From Phycisphaerales bacterium (GTDB lineage: Bacteria; Planctomycetota; Phycisphaerae; Phycisphaerales; SM1A02), in contig SIAA01000004.1 of assembly GCA_009692045.1 (NCBI GenBank), forward strand, positions 52,302 through 116,301: 64,000 bases of DNA. Reading direction: 5' to 3'. Positions within the stretch are counted from its first letter, which is position 1, and every line of letters starts with the position of its first letter. Position numbers and translations under genes: made by a program. This document shows positions 1-8,566 of the stretch, in pieces. The notes under the pieces were generated by a model. That model ran no database searches. It was given only the letters and a program-made list of their open reading frames with translations, and had not been told where the DNA came from.

Positions 1-594
1 GCATATCTGAAGAGTTGGGCGCCCCGAGCTCACAACGACTTGGCACTGCGCGTGCCTAATGTTCTGCCGCGCTCCAAGTTCGGCAAGGGGAGCGCAACTT
101 GCGCCGATGCTCTCGATGCGGCGCGCTCACTCGAGGCGGATGTGGCCTACATCGATCCCCCCTACAACCAGCACTCTTATCTGGGCAACTATCACGCCTG
201 GGAGTCGTTGATCCGCTGGGACAAGCCCGAGGTATACGGCATCGCCTGCAAGCGCATTGATGTGCGCGAGCGCCAAAGCATCTTCAACTCGCGCCCCCGC
301 TTCGCTGCGGCATTCCAGCAACTTCTGGCGGCCGTGCGCGCCCCGGTTCTGATTGTGTCTTTCAACAACGAGGGCTACCTAGCAAGAGAGGAAGTCGAGT
401 CGATGCTGGCACAACTCTGGGACGGTCAGGGCCAAGTCACAACGATTGAGAACGACTTCAAGCGCTATGTGGGCGCCCAGATCGGTATCTACAACCCGCA
501 GGGAGAGAAGGTAGGCAGCGTGAGCCACCTGACAAACAAGGAGTTCCTCTATGTGGTTGCCCACCCCTGCGCGGCCGGGCAACTTGCGCTCTAG
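1..594 (+). CDS. DNA adenine methylase, D12 class (5' partial)
   Basis: The frame is open to the left edge, so only about the last 197 residues are visible. They carry the catalytic motif IV DPPYNQ near visible residue 52 and the D12-class context that follows (Y-x-G-N-Y-H-x-W-E-S-L). Later come the short strand VLIVSFNNEG and an S-H-L-T-N-K-E-F-L-Y-V-V ending. The family transfers methyl groups from S-adenosylmethionine to N6 of adenine in DNA. Whether this is a solitary methylase or part of a restriction system cannot be told, because its upstream neighbours are outside the window. The TAG stop shares the palindrome CTAG with the stop of the convergent gene on the other strand. Confidence 0.88.
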   Translation, partial: AYLKSWAPRAHNDLALRVPNVLPRSKFGKGSATCADALDAARSLEADVAYIDPPYNQHSYLGNYHAWESLIRWDKPEVYGIACKRIDVRERQSIFNSRPRFAAAFQQLLAAVRAPVLIVSFNNEGYLAREEVESMLAQLWDGQGQVTTIENDFKRYVGAQIGIYNPQGEKVGSVSHLTNKEFLYVVAHPCAAGQLAL

Positions 595-1907
595 GGGCTC
601 GGCCGCGACTTGCCAAACACCATCACATGCTGCCAAGGCATATCACTTCGCAGCTCAATGAGCTCAAGACCCACGCATCGGAGTTCCTTCTTCGCTTGCG
701 CTACCGACATCTTGTGCAGCGGTTTGATCGGTACGGCATCATCCTCAGCGCGGTACTCCACCAACACCAACACACCGTCCGGCTTGAGCGCGTTGGCGAT
801 CGATCGCAACATCTCGAACGGGTGGCTGAACTCGTGATACGAATCCACTAACAGCGCTAGGTCAAACGCGTTGGCGGGAAGGCGCGAGTCATCGACTGCC
901 CCGAGCCATGGCACAATGTTGGGAACGCGCTCATCAGCGGATCGCGCCGCGATGATGTCGAGCATCTCCTGCTGAATGTCGACGGCATACACCGCTCCGC
1001 CGGGGACAAGTTTCGCAATGGGGAATGAGTAGTAGCCGCCCCCCGCACCGATATCAGCGACCAAGTCGTTGCTCTGCAGTTTCAGCATGGGGAGTAGGAG
1101 TCGCGTCCCCTCCTCGCCCGCGCGTTCGGGCCGCTCCAGCCACTCAGCCGCCTCGTGTCCCATGACTTGGGCGATTTCCCGGCCGCAGAAGAACTTGCCG
1201 ATTCCATCCGCGCTTGGTTCACGCAGGGAATAGTTGGGATCGGCCCCTGCGGCGGGTACAGGCTCAGATGCGGGAGCAGGTGACGGCAATGGCGCAGATA
1301 CAGGCGCGGCATCATTGCAAGCAGTAGCGAGAACAACCATCAAGAGGCAGATGGCCACCGCTGATCCGCTTCTAGTGAGAGCCATCCTTGCTTGCCGCCG
1401 TCGCAGTGCCGATTCGCGCCAGATGAGAAGGGCGAGCATTGGGAGTACCGGCAGCACCCAAGGAAGATAGTGAATCCACGGAGCCGCCGCGGGAAGAACC
1501 GGCAGGCTCATGTTTGCGGCACCTGCTACGCCATCCCCCTCTACTCGTATGGCGAAGTTCCAGTTGCCCTCGCGCGGACAATCGATCAGGGCCGTCTGCA
1601 GAAGCGAGTTGCGCGATTGATCGGGACTGGCGGCGACCGACTGCGAGGCGAATCCGTCATCCATGCTGGCAGAGACCTGCACAGAGACATGGGGGAACGG
1701 CTTGCCGCTGCCATCAATCACGAGGACCGATACCTCGACCTCTCCTACACGAACCGGCATCGGAGAAACGAGAACTGTTACACGCGCACCCTCGATCTCT
1801 CTCACGGCGACTACTGATCCGCCGTCGCCATGAACGGGCTCGCTGCCCCAGAGCAAGCAGAGCGCTGCGAAAGTGAGCGCTGGGGTCACTCTCAGGGTGC
1901 CCATCAT
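591..1907 (-). CDS. FixH/YtkA-like exported domain fused to a SAM-dependent methyltransferase
   Basis: A 438-residue frame starting with ATG in an ATGA overlap with the CtaG-polyferredoxin gene. Residues 1-27 look like a signal peptide, and 28-145 form a beta-rich FixH/YtkA-like domain. A membrane helix (about 150-170) ends in an R-R-R-Q-A-R turn. From Met175 a second hydrophobic stretch ends in LATAC, a good lipobox with Cys near 197. Residues 225-438 are a class I methyltransferase with motif I VADIGAGGGYYSF and motif post-I VYAVDIQ. The methyltransferase is therefore predicted outside the cytoplasmic membrane, an odd place for a SAM enzyme. Met175 could be an internal start giving a separate lipoprotein; only a weak AAGG-like site precedes it. 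The substrate is unknown. Confidence 0.72.
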   Translation of the reverse strand: MMGTLRVTPALTFAALCLLWGSEPVHGDGGSVVAVREIEGARVTVLVSPMPVRVGEVEVSVLVIDGSGKPFPHVSVQVSASMDDGFASQSVAASPDQSRNSLLQTALIDCPREGNWNFAIRVEGDGVAGAANMSLPVLPAAAPWIHYLPWVLPVLPMLALLIWRESALRRRQARMALTRSGSAVAICLLMVVLATACNDAAPVSAPLPSPAPASEPVPAAGADPNYSLREPSADGIGKFFCGREIAQVMGHEAAEWLERPERAGEEGTRLLLPMLKLQSNDLVADIGAGGGYYSFPIAKLVPGGAVYAVDIQQEMLDIIAARSADERVPNIVPWLGAVDDSRLPANAFDLALLVDSYHEFSHPFEMLRSIANALKPDGVLVLVEYRAEDDAVPIKPLHKMSVAQAKKELRCVGLELIELRSDMPWQHVMVFGKSRPSP

Positions 1908-4216
1908 GGCATCAGGTTCCCTCGCATTTGCATAGGTTGTAACACGATCCACAGGCCGATGAGAAACCATGCAGCCGCCATCAGCAGCCAGGGCGCGGCC
2001 AGAGGCAGCACCGAACCAATCGTTGCGCGTGACTCCCGACTCTGATTTGACGGGCCTGCATCCGAAACGGCTCGCTGCGACTGCGCCATGCACGAGTTCA
2101 TTGTCCTCCACACCAGGTACGCAGTCGCCACAAATCCGAGGTCGAGAATCACGATCTCTAGGGGTTTCAGCCACAGCGGAACTTCGGCGCAGCACGAGGC
2201 GATCCAGTCTGGTTCGCCGATGAGACTGGCACTGAATCCCACATCCAGCGCGCATCGCTGTATCACAGCCCACGCCGTGCTCCACGCTGTGACCAGGTGG
2301 AATCCAAAGTGCACCACCCACATTGCAGCACCCAGCGGCACTAGTGCCAGTGCTCCGCGAACTAGCACTTCGCTGGGAGTAACACCCTGCCCCACGCGCC
2401 GAGATGTCCATTCGCTGACCAGCCAGATGAGAGCAACCGAAGCGGAGATCGCCAGTGCCACTGCTACAAACTCCGAGACTTCGCTGCCATCACTACCCCA
2501 CAGCGGCCGCATGAACTGGCTGCTTCGGAGACTCTCCACCGCCTCGATCCAGGGTGGCGTCATTGCTGCCGCGTTGACAAATGCTCCGACAATCAACAGC
2601 AGCAGGAGCAACCCGATGTCGCGGCGCTGGGCGAGAAACCCAATCCCCGAGCGGAGAGAAACATCAAGCAGGTTGCTCGCTCGGCTCTGCACCAGCACCC
2701 CGACATTGTCATGAGGACAGGCGTCGGCGCAGTCAAGACAGGAAGTGCAATCGAGGCTGCCCAGTTTTTGCGGCACAAACAGGTCAAGCCCGCATCCGGG
2801 CACGCCTCGTGAAGCGTTGCCGCGAAGACAATCATGAGTTGTGCAACTAACACACACCATGGGGTCGCGCGCGGCAACCTGTGTAGGGGATACCAGCGAG
2901 AGCATCATCTGATACTGACCCAAAGGGCAAACGCTGCGGCAGAAAGTGGCGCCTGCAAACAGGGAGTCGACGGCGAAGGCGATAGCGAAGTAGGCGATGA
3001 TCAGCCAGGCCGTTGCCAGAGGACTGTCCCAGAGGTCGAGCGACTCGTAGGTTGCAAGCCATAGCACCACGAGGGCGCAGGCGAGGTACTTGCTGCGCAT
3101 CCACTTGGGCGCGGCGCGCGTTGACCCAAACATCCACTTTCCCAGTGACCTTGGAGCCATGAACGGACAAGCCATGCAGGCGACATTCCCTACTGCGATC
3201 AAGGCGATGGCGGTGATTCCCCGCCAGTGGGTCCACGGCAGCACCCCTGCCAGATTCTCGGGCGCAACTTGGGGGCCGAGGAATCCGTCAAGCACAATCG
3301 CACATGCCACGGCCGTCAGAATCCACCTCAAGGCGCTGCGGCACCGCCGCGAGGAGAGAACAACCCCGATAAGAGGCAGGCGCAGAAGATCCCAGACCGC
3401 ACGCTTCTTGCCCGCTCTCGCCGCCACCAGCAGCGGCAGTGGCACGGTTCGTCGTTTGGATTTCTTTACGCGCAGCAACAGCCATAGTGCCGCTGGCAGC
3501 AGCACCAGCTGACCGCTCAACCACATGAGTCCTGCCGCCAGTTTCTGATCTCGCAGTGGATCCCATCCAAGTCCCCATGCAGTAGCGGCATAGCTCGGGT
3601 AGAGCGATGCTCCCGCAAAGGCGAGGAGGGCGCAGAAGAGTGTGTTCTGCACATCAGCCGCCAGCACATAGACGATGCGCTTACCCGTTGACCAACTGCT
3701 CTTCCACGGCCACGGCTCAATCACTTGCCACCAGAACAGTACGGCACCGCCGAGAAAGCAGGCATGTTCAACTCGATGCCAGAAGGGACTGCCGATCGCG
3801 AGTTGGTAAAGACTCGGCATGTGCCAAGCCCAGGTACTTAGCGTGAAGGCGACCCATGCCGTCACCGGATGAAGCAGAAACCTCCAGATCGCTCGCCCAC
3901 TCGGGTCGCCCAGCAGCGGGCCGAGAAAGTCGCGGCGCACTGAGTTCGGCAGCCCGCGGAAGCAGGCTAGGCCCGCGCCTCCCAGCACCAAGAGCGGCGC
4001 TGCCACAAAGATCAGCAGCACATGCTGAGCCATGTGTACCCAAAGCAGCAGGTGCGCCATCGAATCGATCGGACTCTGCAGTGCCGCAATCAGCACTGCC
4101 ACACCAGACCAGAAACACCAACGATTACCTCGGCTTCCCCGCCAGCCCCGGATGTATAGAACACCCATCACTCCGAGGAACACCCAGAGCCACGGATCGA
4201 ATACGAACCAAGTCAT
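1904..4216 (-). CDS. Fusion of CtaG-type oxidase assembly protein and membrane polyferredoxin
   Basis: A 770-residue polytopic protein. Residues 1-250 match the caa3_CtaG fold: several helices with H-rich motifs such as HLLLWVHMAQH and a second W-H-M-P segment. This family is implicated in copper insertion into cytochrome oxidase. Residues 330-525 are a NapH/CcoG-like polyferredoxin with helices and cysteine sets CMACP, CRSVCP, CVSC and CTSCLDCADACP, enough for 4Fe-4S clusters. Residues 540-765 add further helices. The gene lies in the oxidase operon, upstream of the FixH-like gene. CcoG and FixH are also neighbours in cbb3 assembly operons, so a role in metal or redox maturation of the oxidase is likely. 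The fusion itself is directly visible: there is no stop between the two halves. Confidence 0.82.
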   Translation of the reverse strand: MTWFVFDPWLWVFLGVMGVLYIRGWRGSRGNRWCFWSGVAVLIAALQSPIDSMAHLLLWVHMAQHVLLIFVAAPLLVLGGAGLACFRGLPNSVRRDFLGPLLGDPSGRAIWRFLLHPVTAWVAFTLSTWAWHMPSLYQLAIGSPFWHRVEHACFLGGAVLFWWQVIEPWPWKSSWSTGKRIVYVLAADVQNTLFCALLAFAGASLYPSYAATAWGLGWDPLRDQKLAAGLMWLSGQLVLLPAALWLLLRVKKSKRRTVPLPLLVAARAGKKRAVWDLLRLPLIGVVLSSRRCRSALRWILTAVACAIVLDGFLGPQVAPENLAGVLPWTHWRGITAIALIAVGNVACMACPFMAPRSLGKWMFGSTRAAPKWMRSKYLACALVVLWLATYESLDLWDSPLATAWLIIAYFAIAFAVDSLFAGATFCRSVCPLGQYQMMLSLVSPTQVAARDPMVCVSCTTHDCLRGNASRGVPGCGLDLFVPQKLGSLDCTSCLDCADACPHDNVGVLVQSRASNLLDVSLRSGIGFLAQRRDIGLLLLLLIVGAFVNAAAMTPPWIEAVESLRSSQFMRPLWGSDGSEVSEFVAVALAISASVALIWLVSEWTSRRVGQGVTPSEVLVRGALALVPLGAAMWVVHFGFHLVTAWSTAWAVIQRCALDVGFSASLIGEPDWIASCCAEVPLWLKPLEIVILDLGFVATAYLVWRTMNSCMAQSQRAVSDAGPSNQSRESRATIGSVLPLAAPWLLMAAAWFLIGLWIVLQPMQMRGNLMP

Positions 4217-4294
4217 CCCCCCGCTCCCTGTTTATAGTTGCGCGGCAGATCAATCACTTCGGCATCGCCTCTCGGCCCTCGGCCCTCATTGCCA

Positions 4295-5767
4295 TCACCG
4301 TACCAAGCGGCGGGATTTTGACGGAGGCAGAAGCGCGCCAGGAGTCACCGCGCCTTGTTCCCCGTTTGGGCACCTCGTACTCAAGAACGCAACGACAGCC
4401 TCAGTCTGCGCGCTCGAGAGGCTCTTGCCATATGCCGGCATGTTTCCTCCACCCTGCTGTACCTGACGCGTCAGCTGATCGGCCGTCAATCGGGTAGCAA
4501 CATCATCGAGGGACGGTCCTCTTAGCCCACCGGCGCCACCGAGGGTGTGGCAGTTGCGGCACTGGGCATACTGCATGACGATCGCCCCTTGCACCTCGAT
4601 GGGAGTCAGCGCTTGCAGATACTCCGGCGGAGTCGGAGTGGAACTCCACGCATCCATTTCTGGAGACCATGGACTCGTGTATCCCTCCCACGTCAGAACG
4701 CCGATGCTGGTAACGGTAAGAATCAGCGCCACCATCGCCAAGGGACGCTTGCTCGGCGCGCGCTCCCCGGCGGAAAATATCAGAGGCAGCAAGACCAGCA
4801 CGCCACCGATCACAATCGGCGCAATGAGCATCACTGCCGTCTCTGTCGATGGCGGCAGGAGACTTACGGCACCGAACACCCAGAGGAATGGATAGTCAGG
4901 TCGCGGATTGGTGTCGATCATGGTGGGATCGGGAAATGCCTTGGGCCCGATCGGTCCCATCCACATCGCAATCCCTACGACAACTAGAAGGATTCCGCCG
5001 CAGAACACCATATCGCGACTGGCGGCATTGGGCCAGAACGGCACGCCCGTGCTTTCAACACGCGCGTGATACTCGGTTTGGTAACTGGCCGGTATCACCG
5101 GCTGCCCCGCCACCGGCATTTCAGAAATCCCCTTGCGGAGCACCATCATGAGGTGGCCACCTATGAAGACAATCGTGAGGCCGGGCAGGACAAAGACATG
5201 AAGCGCGAAGAATCGTGTGAGAGTCTCACCGCCGATGATGGGACCACCGAGCATGGCGTTGCGCATCTCGTTGCCGATAAAGGGCATGCGGTCCACTATG
5301 GCCGCGCCGATTCCCAATCCCCAGAAGGCATCCTGATCCCAGCGCATTACCTGACCGGTGAACGCCAGCCCCAGAGTGAGTCCCGCCAGCACCACCCCGA
5401 GTATCCACGTCATCTCGCGAGGGAACCGATAGGTCGCGTGGAGAAACACCTGCCCCATGTGCACAACCATCATGAGCACCATGGCATTGCTGCTCCAGCC
5501 ATGCAGCGCCCGCATCAACCAACCATAGGGGACCTGCCTGTCGATGTACTCCAAACTCTGCCAAGCCTCAGCGGCGCTGGGCGCGTAGAGAGTCGCCAGG
5601 CAAATGCCCGTCACCACTTGCAGACAAAAGAACATGAGCGTGGCGCTTCCGAACACATACCACCACTTGGCGCTGCGCGGAACTCGGTGCGTCATCGCCG
5701 GCTTGATCAGTCCGCTGATACCCATGCGGTCATCGAGCCATGCCCATGCTTGGCGCAGCAGATTCAC
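4295..5767 (-). CDS. Cytochrome b of a bc-type complex with C-terminal cytochrome c domain
   Basis: GTG start in a GTGA overlap with the Rieske stop, giving about 490 residues. The first half carries the four haem-b histidines. The pair in helix B (ALHGW to VVHMG) is spaced by 13 residues. The pair in helix D (ALHVF to GGHLM) is spaced by 14, as in b6-type proteins. The subunit IV-like half follows without a break. In place of the usual PEWY quinol-site motif it has P-D-Y-P followed by FLW. Near residue 410 begins a soluble cytochrome c domain with C-R-N-C-H and a likely Met ligand in G-G-N-M-P. It would oxidise quinol and pass electrons to the cytochromes encoded next to it. Confidence 0.9.
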   Translation of the reverse strand: MNLLRQAWAWLDDRMGISGLIKPAMTHRVPRSAKWWYVFGSATLMFFCLQVVTGICLATLYAPSAAEAWQSLEYIDRQVPYGWLMRALHGWSSNAMVLMMVVHMGQVFLHATYRFPREMTWILGVVLAGLTLGLAFTGQVMRWDQDAFWGLGIGAAIVDRMPFIGNEMRNAMLGGPIIGGETLTRFFALHVFVLPGLTIVFIGGHLMMVLRKGISEMPVAGQPVIPASYQTEYHARVESTGVPFWPNAASRDMVFCGGILLVVVGIAMWMGPIGPKAFPDPTMIDTNPRPDYPFLWVFGAVSLLPPSTETAVMLIAPIVIGGVLVLLPLIFSAGERAPSKRPLAMVALILTVTSIGVLTWEGYTSPWSPEMDAWSSTPTPPEYLQALTPIEVQGAIVMQYAQCRNCHTLGGAGGLRGPSLDDVATRLTADQLTRQVQQGGGNMPAYGKSLSSAQTEAVVAFLSTRCPNGEQGAVTPGALLPPSKSRRLVR

Positions 5768-6360
5768 GCCGATGCCTCGGGGAAGTAGGCGGTTTCCTGC
5801 AGCCCCGGCAGCATGCCGGCATCGATTGCCAGATGACCATCCGTAACTTTCCACGGATACTCAAACAGGCCGCGCGGCGGCGGTCCGCTAGCGCGCGATC
5901 CGTCCTGGTAATAGACCCCGCCATGGCATGGGCACAAGAACAACTTGCTCTGCTCGAACCAACGCACGGGGCAACCGAGGTGAGCGCAGTTGATGGCAAA
6001 CACTTGGAACTTGCCCGACTTGATGCAACGAACCCAGCAGGCCGTCTTGGCAGTCGCTCCATCATTCGGGCTTGAAATAGGAGTGATGAAAGTGGCAAAC
6101 CTCGTTTCGCCCGCGGGGAACTGCTCGAGCGGGCCCAGATCAACCCACTCTGTCTTATACCGTCTCGTGGCGCCGCCAAACAGGTAACCCAACACGGGCA
6201 CAGATGCCACCGCACCACCCAAGGTCATCATGACGGCACCGAACGCGAACAAAAATCCCCGCCGCGGAGGCTCGGGAGACTGACAGCACTCTGACCCAGA
6301 CTTGCAGGAACAGTTGCGTGGTGCATCGGAAGCATTGTTGGGTTGGGGTTCGTGGTTCAT
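5764..6360 (-). CDS. Rieske iron-sulfur protein of the bc complex
   Basis: 198 residues. A cytoplasmic Cys-rich tail (residues 17-27) and a twin-arginine-like P-R-R-G-F-L-F precede one membrane helix (about 35-65). The 2Fe-2S ligands are present in CAHLGC and CPCHGG, about 13 residues apart. It takes one electron from quinol at the Qo site and delivers it to cytochrome c. The start overlaps the stop of the upstream cytochrome c gene by ATGA, and its own stop overlaps the cytochrome b start. The extra cysteines in the N-terminal tail (CSCKSGSECC) are unusual, but their role is unknown. Confidence 0.93.
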   Translation of the reverse strand: MNHEPQPNNASDAPRNCSCKSGSECCQSPEPPRRGFLFAFGAVMMTLGGAVASVPVLGYLFGGATRRYKTEWVDLGPLEQFPAGETRFATFITPISSPNDGATAKTACWVRCIKSGKFQVFAINCAHLGCPVRWFEQSKLFLCPCHGGVYYQDGSRASGPPPRGLFEYPWKVTDGHLAIDAGMLPGLQETAYFPEASA

Positions 6361-7112
6361 TTGCTGATTCCTGTGTTTGCACCGCGATGGGAGGCCATGT
6401 ACGCGACCACATCGAACACTTCTTGGGGGCTAAGCGGCTCTTTGCGGGCGGCAAATGGCCCCTGCCAGTCGGGCATTCCCAAATCCTTCCTACCGAACAC
6501 AGTGGCACTCCACAGAGCCTGATCGGAAACCAAGCGGAGGTATACAGGATCGGTCACCGATGACTTGCCGCTGTGGCATGCGCCGCAAGCTGAAGCGAAG
6601 ATCGCCTCGCCGCGCGCCACATCGCCCACAGTGGCAGTTGCTGCATCGCTCGAGGAGACGCCAGCCGGTGTGGTGGATTCTGACCCGGCTCCCAGTGCTC
6701 TTGATTGATAGAGCACGGCGCTCACCGGAGGGGCGACGAGTGAACTCGCGTCTGATCTCGCCCACTCCCGACGCATCCCCGCCACGATCATGTTGACTGC
6801 TGCGTCATCGAGAGGTCCGCCGCGGTGAAGTGCGAAGGCGGGCATCATCGGCATCTGCCCTTCGGCGATCACTGAGCGCAGAAAGGAATCTGGTGCGGCC
6901 GCGAGGTAGGCGGGATCATTGAGGGGCCGCGCCGCGCCACTTGTGCCATTGGCACCGTGGCATCCGGCACACTGCACTGACCAGAGTGCTGCGAAACTTG
7001 GCGCTGGTTTGGCCATCGAGAGCCGGTCGGGCAGCTTTGCGCCCGGGAGTTCATCGCAAGCGGCAAGCAGGCACAGCGCACCCAGAGATAATTTCACGAA
7101 CATACCGCTCAT
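6357..7112 (-). CDS. Dihaem cytochrome c lipoprotein
   Basis: About 251 residues from the ATG that overlaps the preceding stop (ATGA); longer in-frame extension upstream is only overlap with the neighbour gene. The lipobox L-L-A-A-C places it as a lipoprotein, with Cys near residue 16. Two haem-binding motifs are present: CAGCHG in the first domain (with M-P-M-M-P downstream) and CGACHS in the second (with L-G-M-P-D-W downstream). Located between oxidase and bc-complex genes, it is the natural electron shuttle or bridging subunit between complexes III and IV. Confidence 0.9.
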   Translation of the reverse strand: MSGMFVKLSLGALCLLAACDELPGAKLPDRLSMAKPAPSFAALWSVQCAGCHGANGTSGAARPLNDPAYLAAAPDSFLRSVIAEGQMPMMPAFALHRGGPLDDAAVNMIVAGMRREWARSDASSLVAPPVSAVLYQSRALGAGSESTTPAGVSSSDAATATVGDVARGEAIFASACGACHSGKSSVTDPVYLRLVSDQALWSATVFGRKDLGMPDWQGPFAARKEPLSPQEVFDVVAYMASHRGANTGISK

Positions 7113-7924
7113 CGATCTCCCCCTCTGGATCTCTCTACTCCCATGCGCTCGCCAAGTCCGAACGATGCCATGGCCGGAATGCGCGCCGACCTGCTGACCC
7201 ACCAACCACACACCATTCCAAATGCCAGCTGACTCGCCCCGAACCACGGCCAGGAAATGAACTGCTCCAGCGCAGGGTTCACAACTCCCATGGTGCTCCA
7301 GGCAATGCCCGTGATGAACACTGGAGTGATGACGCCGCCGAACAGAATGGGACGGCGGGGCATGATGGGCAGACAAACTGCGTAGAGCAACCCGACGAAG
7401 ACCGACATAAACAGGTGAATCATCAGCGCCAGCATCAGCCATGCGATCTCGAGCCGCGAAAGATCAGCTTCACTCGCGCCAACAACTGCGGGGGAGACTG
7501 TGCCGGCAAGCAGATTGATGGGCAGCCATATCGACGAGTGCTCAACCAGTCCCCAGGCGCAGGCAACTGCTGCCATGGACACGCCGCCGATGAGTCCACC
7601 GCTCACACCTGCTCGGTAGGGATGCACCTCCAGCGGGAGCACATGACGCGGCCCCGCCACGGCAACAGCCGATGCCGCTGCACCCAGTGGAAGCGGAATC
7701 TCACAACCCGCAGGAAGTTGATGAACCGACTCTTCGGGCAGGCAGGTGCGCCACCACACGATCAGACCGAGGAGGAAGACAGTGACCCCTACCACGCTCA
7801 CCGCAATCGTCGTGACCATCCCCGCAAAGAGCAGCGTCAATCCCAGCGCCGCGAACATAGGCCCTGATGTGGGCCGGGGGACGCCGCGAAGGTAGGGAAC
7901 TTCGTGTTGATGCACTTCGTTCAT
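7109..7924 (-). CDS. Polytopic membrane protein of the oxidase operon, function unknown
   Basis: 271 residues from ATG, two bases after the subunit III stop. Two helices near residues 20-60 end in W-W-R-T-C-L-P-E-E, resembling the short subunit IV of caa3/quinol oxidases. Four or five further helices follow, with glycine-rich G-G-L-I-G-G and a H-L-F-M-S-V-F-V-G segment. I do not recognise a named family for the second half. Its place between coxC and the dihaem cytochrome gene, with a start-stop overlap on one side, argues for a structural or assembly role in the III-IV assembly. Confidence 0.7.
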   Translation of the reverse strand: MNEVHQHEVPYLRGVPRPTSGPMFAALGLTLLFAGMVTTIAVSVVGVTVFLLGLIVWWRTCLPEESVHQLPAGCEIPLPLGAAASAVAVAGPRHVLPLEVHPYRAGVSGGLIGGVSMAAVACAWGLVEHSSIWLPINLLAGTVSPAVVGASEADLSRLEIAWLMLALMIHLFMSVFVGLLYAVCLPIMPRRPILFGGVITPVFITGIAWSTMGVVNPALEQFISWPWFGASQLAFGMVCGWWVSRSARIPAMASFGLGERMGVERSRGGDR

Positions 7925-7926
7925 CG

Positions 7927-8517
7927 TCAGCGCCCCACCAGATAGACAGTTGTGAAGACCACAATCCAAACGCCATCAACGAAGTGCCAATACCAGCTGA
8001 CGAGTTCGACTCGCTCCCCGTCACGCGGTTTCAGCAATCCGCACCCGCTGAATAACCAGATTCCGCTGAGGAGGATTAGCCCCACGATGACATGGAAGCA
8101 GTGGAATCCGATCAGGCTGTAGAAGGTGGTGCCAAAGAGATTGGTGCCGAGGAACAGCCCGTGTTCCTCCATCAACTTTTGCCACTCCAGGCCGGTTCCC
8201 ACCACAAAGTAGGCCCCGAGGGCAATCGTCGCTCCTAGCCATGCCAGCACCGCGCCCCGACTCCCGCGAGCCACGGCGCGGACTGCAGGAATGATGGTGA
8301 TGCTGCTTGCGAGCAGGGCTATCGTGTTCCCCACCACCGGTCCCAACTCCAGGACATCCTTGGGCTGCGGTCCGCTGGCGCTTCGCCCGATGTAATAGAT
8401 GTACGCCATTACGAAACTGGCGAAGAAAAAACTCTCGGTCACGAGAAGCATCGCCATTCCAACGCGACCCCGCGTCGGTCGCCACATTTGGGGAGATGGA
8501 GCTGTGAGAGCTGACAC
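7927..8517 (-). CDS. coxC: Cytochrome c oxidase subunit III
   Basis: 196 residues from a GTG start chosen because a GGGAGGG Shine-Dalgarno-like run sits about seven bases upstream; the in-frame extension further upstream has no helices and no conserved residues. Five membrane helices are seen, with typical motifs: T-E-S-F-F-F-A-S-F in the first, and G-F-H-C-F-H-V-I-V-G and S-W-Y-W-H-F-V-D-G-V-W later. Subunit III supports proton uptake and stability of the aa3/caa3 oxidase. It follows coxA by 49 bases on the minus strand. Confidence 0.92.
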   Translation of the reverse strand: MSALTAPSPQMWRPTRGRVGMAMLLVTESFFFASFVMAYIYYIGRSASGPQPKDVLELGPVVGNTIALLASSITIIPAVRAVARGSRGAVLAWLGATIALGAYFVVGTGLEWQKLMEEHGLFLGTNLFGTTFYSLIGFHCFHVIVGLILLSGIWLFSGCGLLKPRDGERVELVSWYWHFVDGVWIVVFTTVYLVGR

Positions 8518-8566
8518 TAGAACACCCTCCCCGCGGTTGCGTCCAAGACATTCATCGGTGCCAGAG

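Noticed and set aside
1385..2411. Upstream extension of the FixH-like/methyltransferase frame to 2411
   Set aside because: The extension lies wholly within the CtaG-polyferredoxin gene in another frame, and the ATGA overlap at 1907 gives a natural start.
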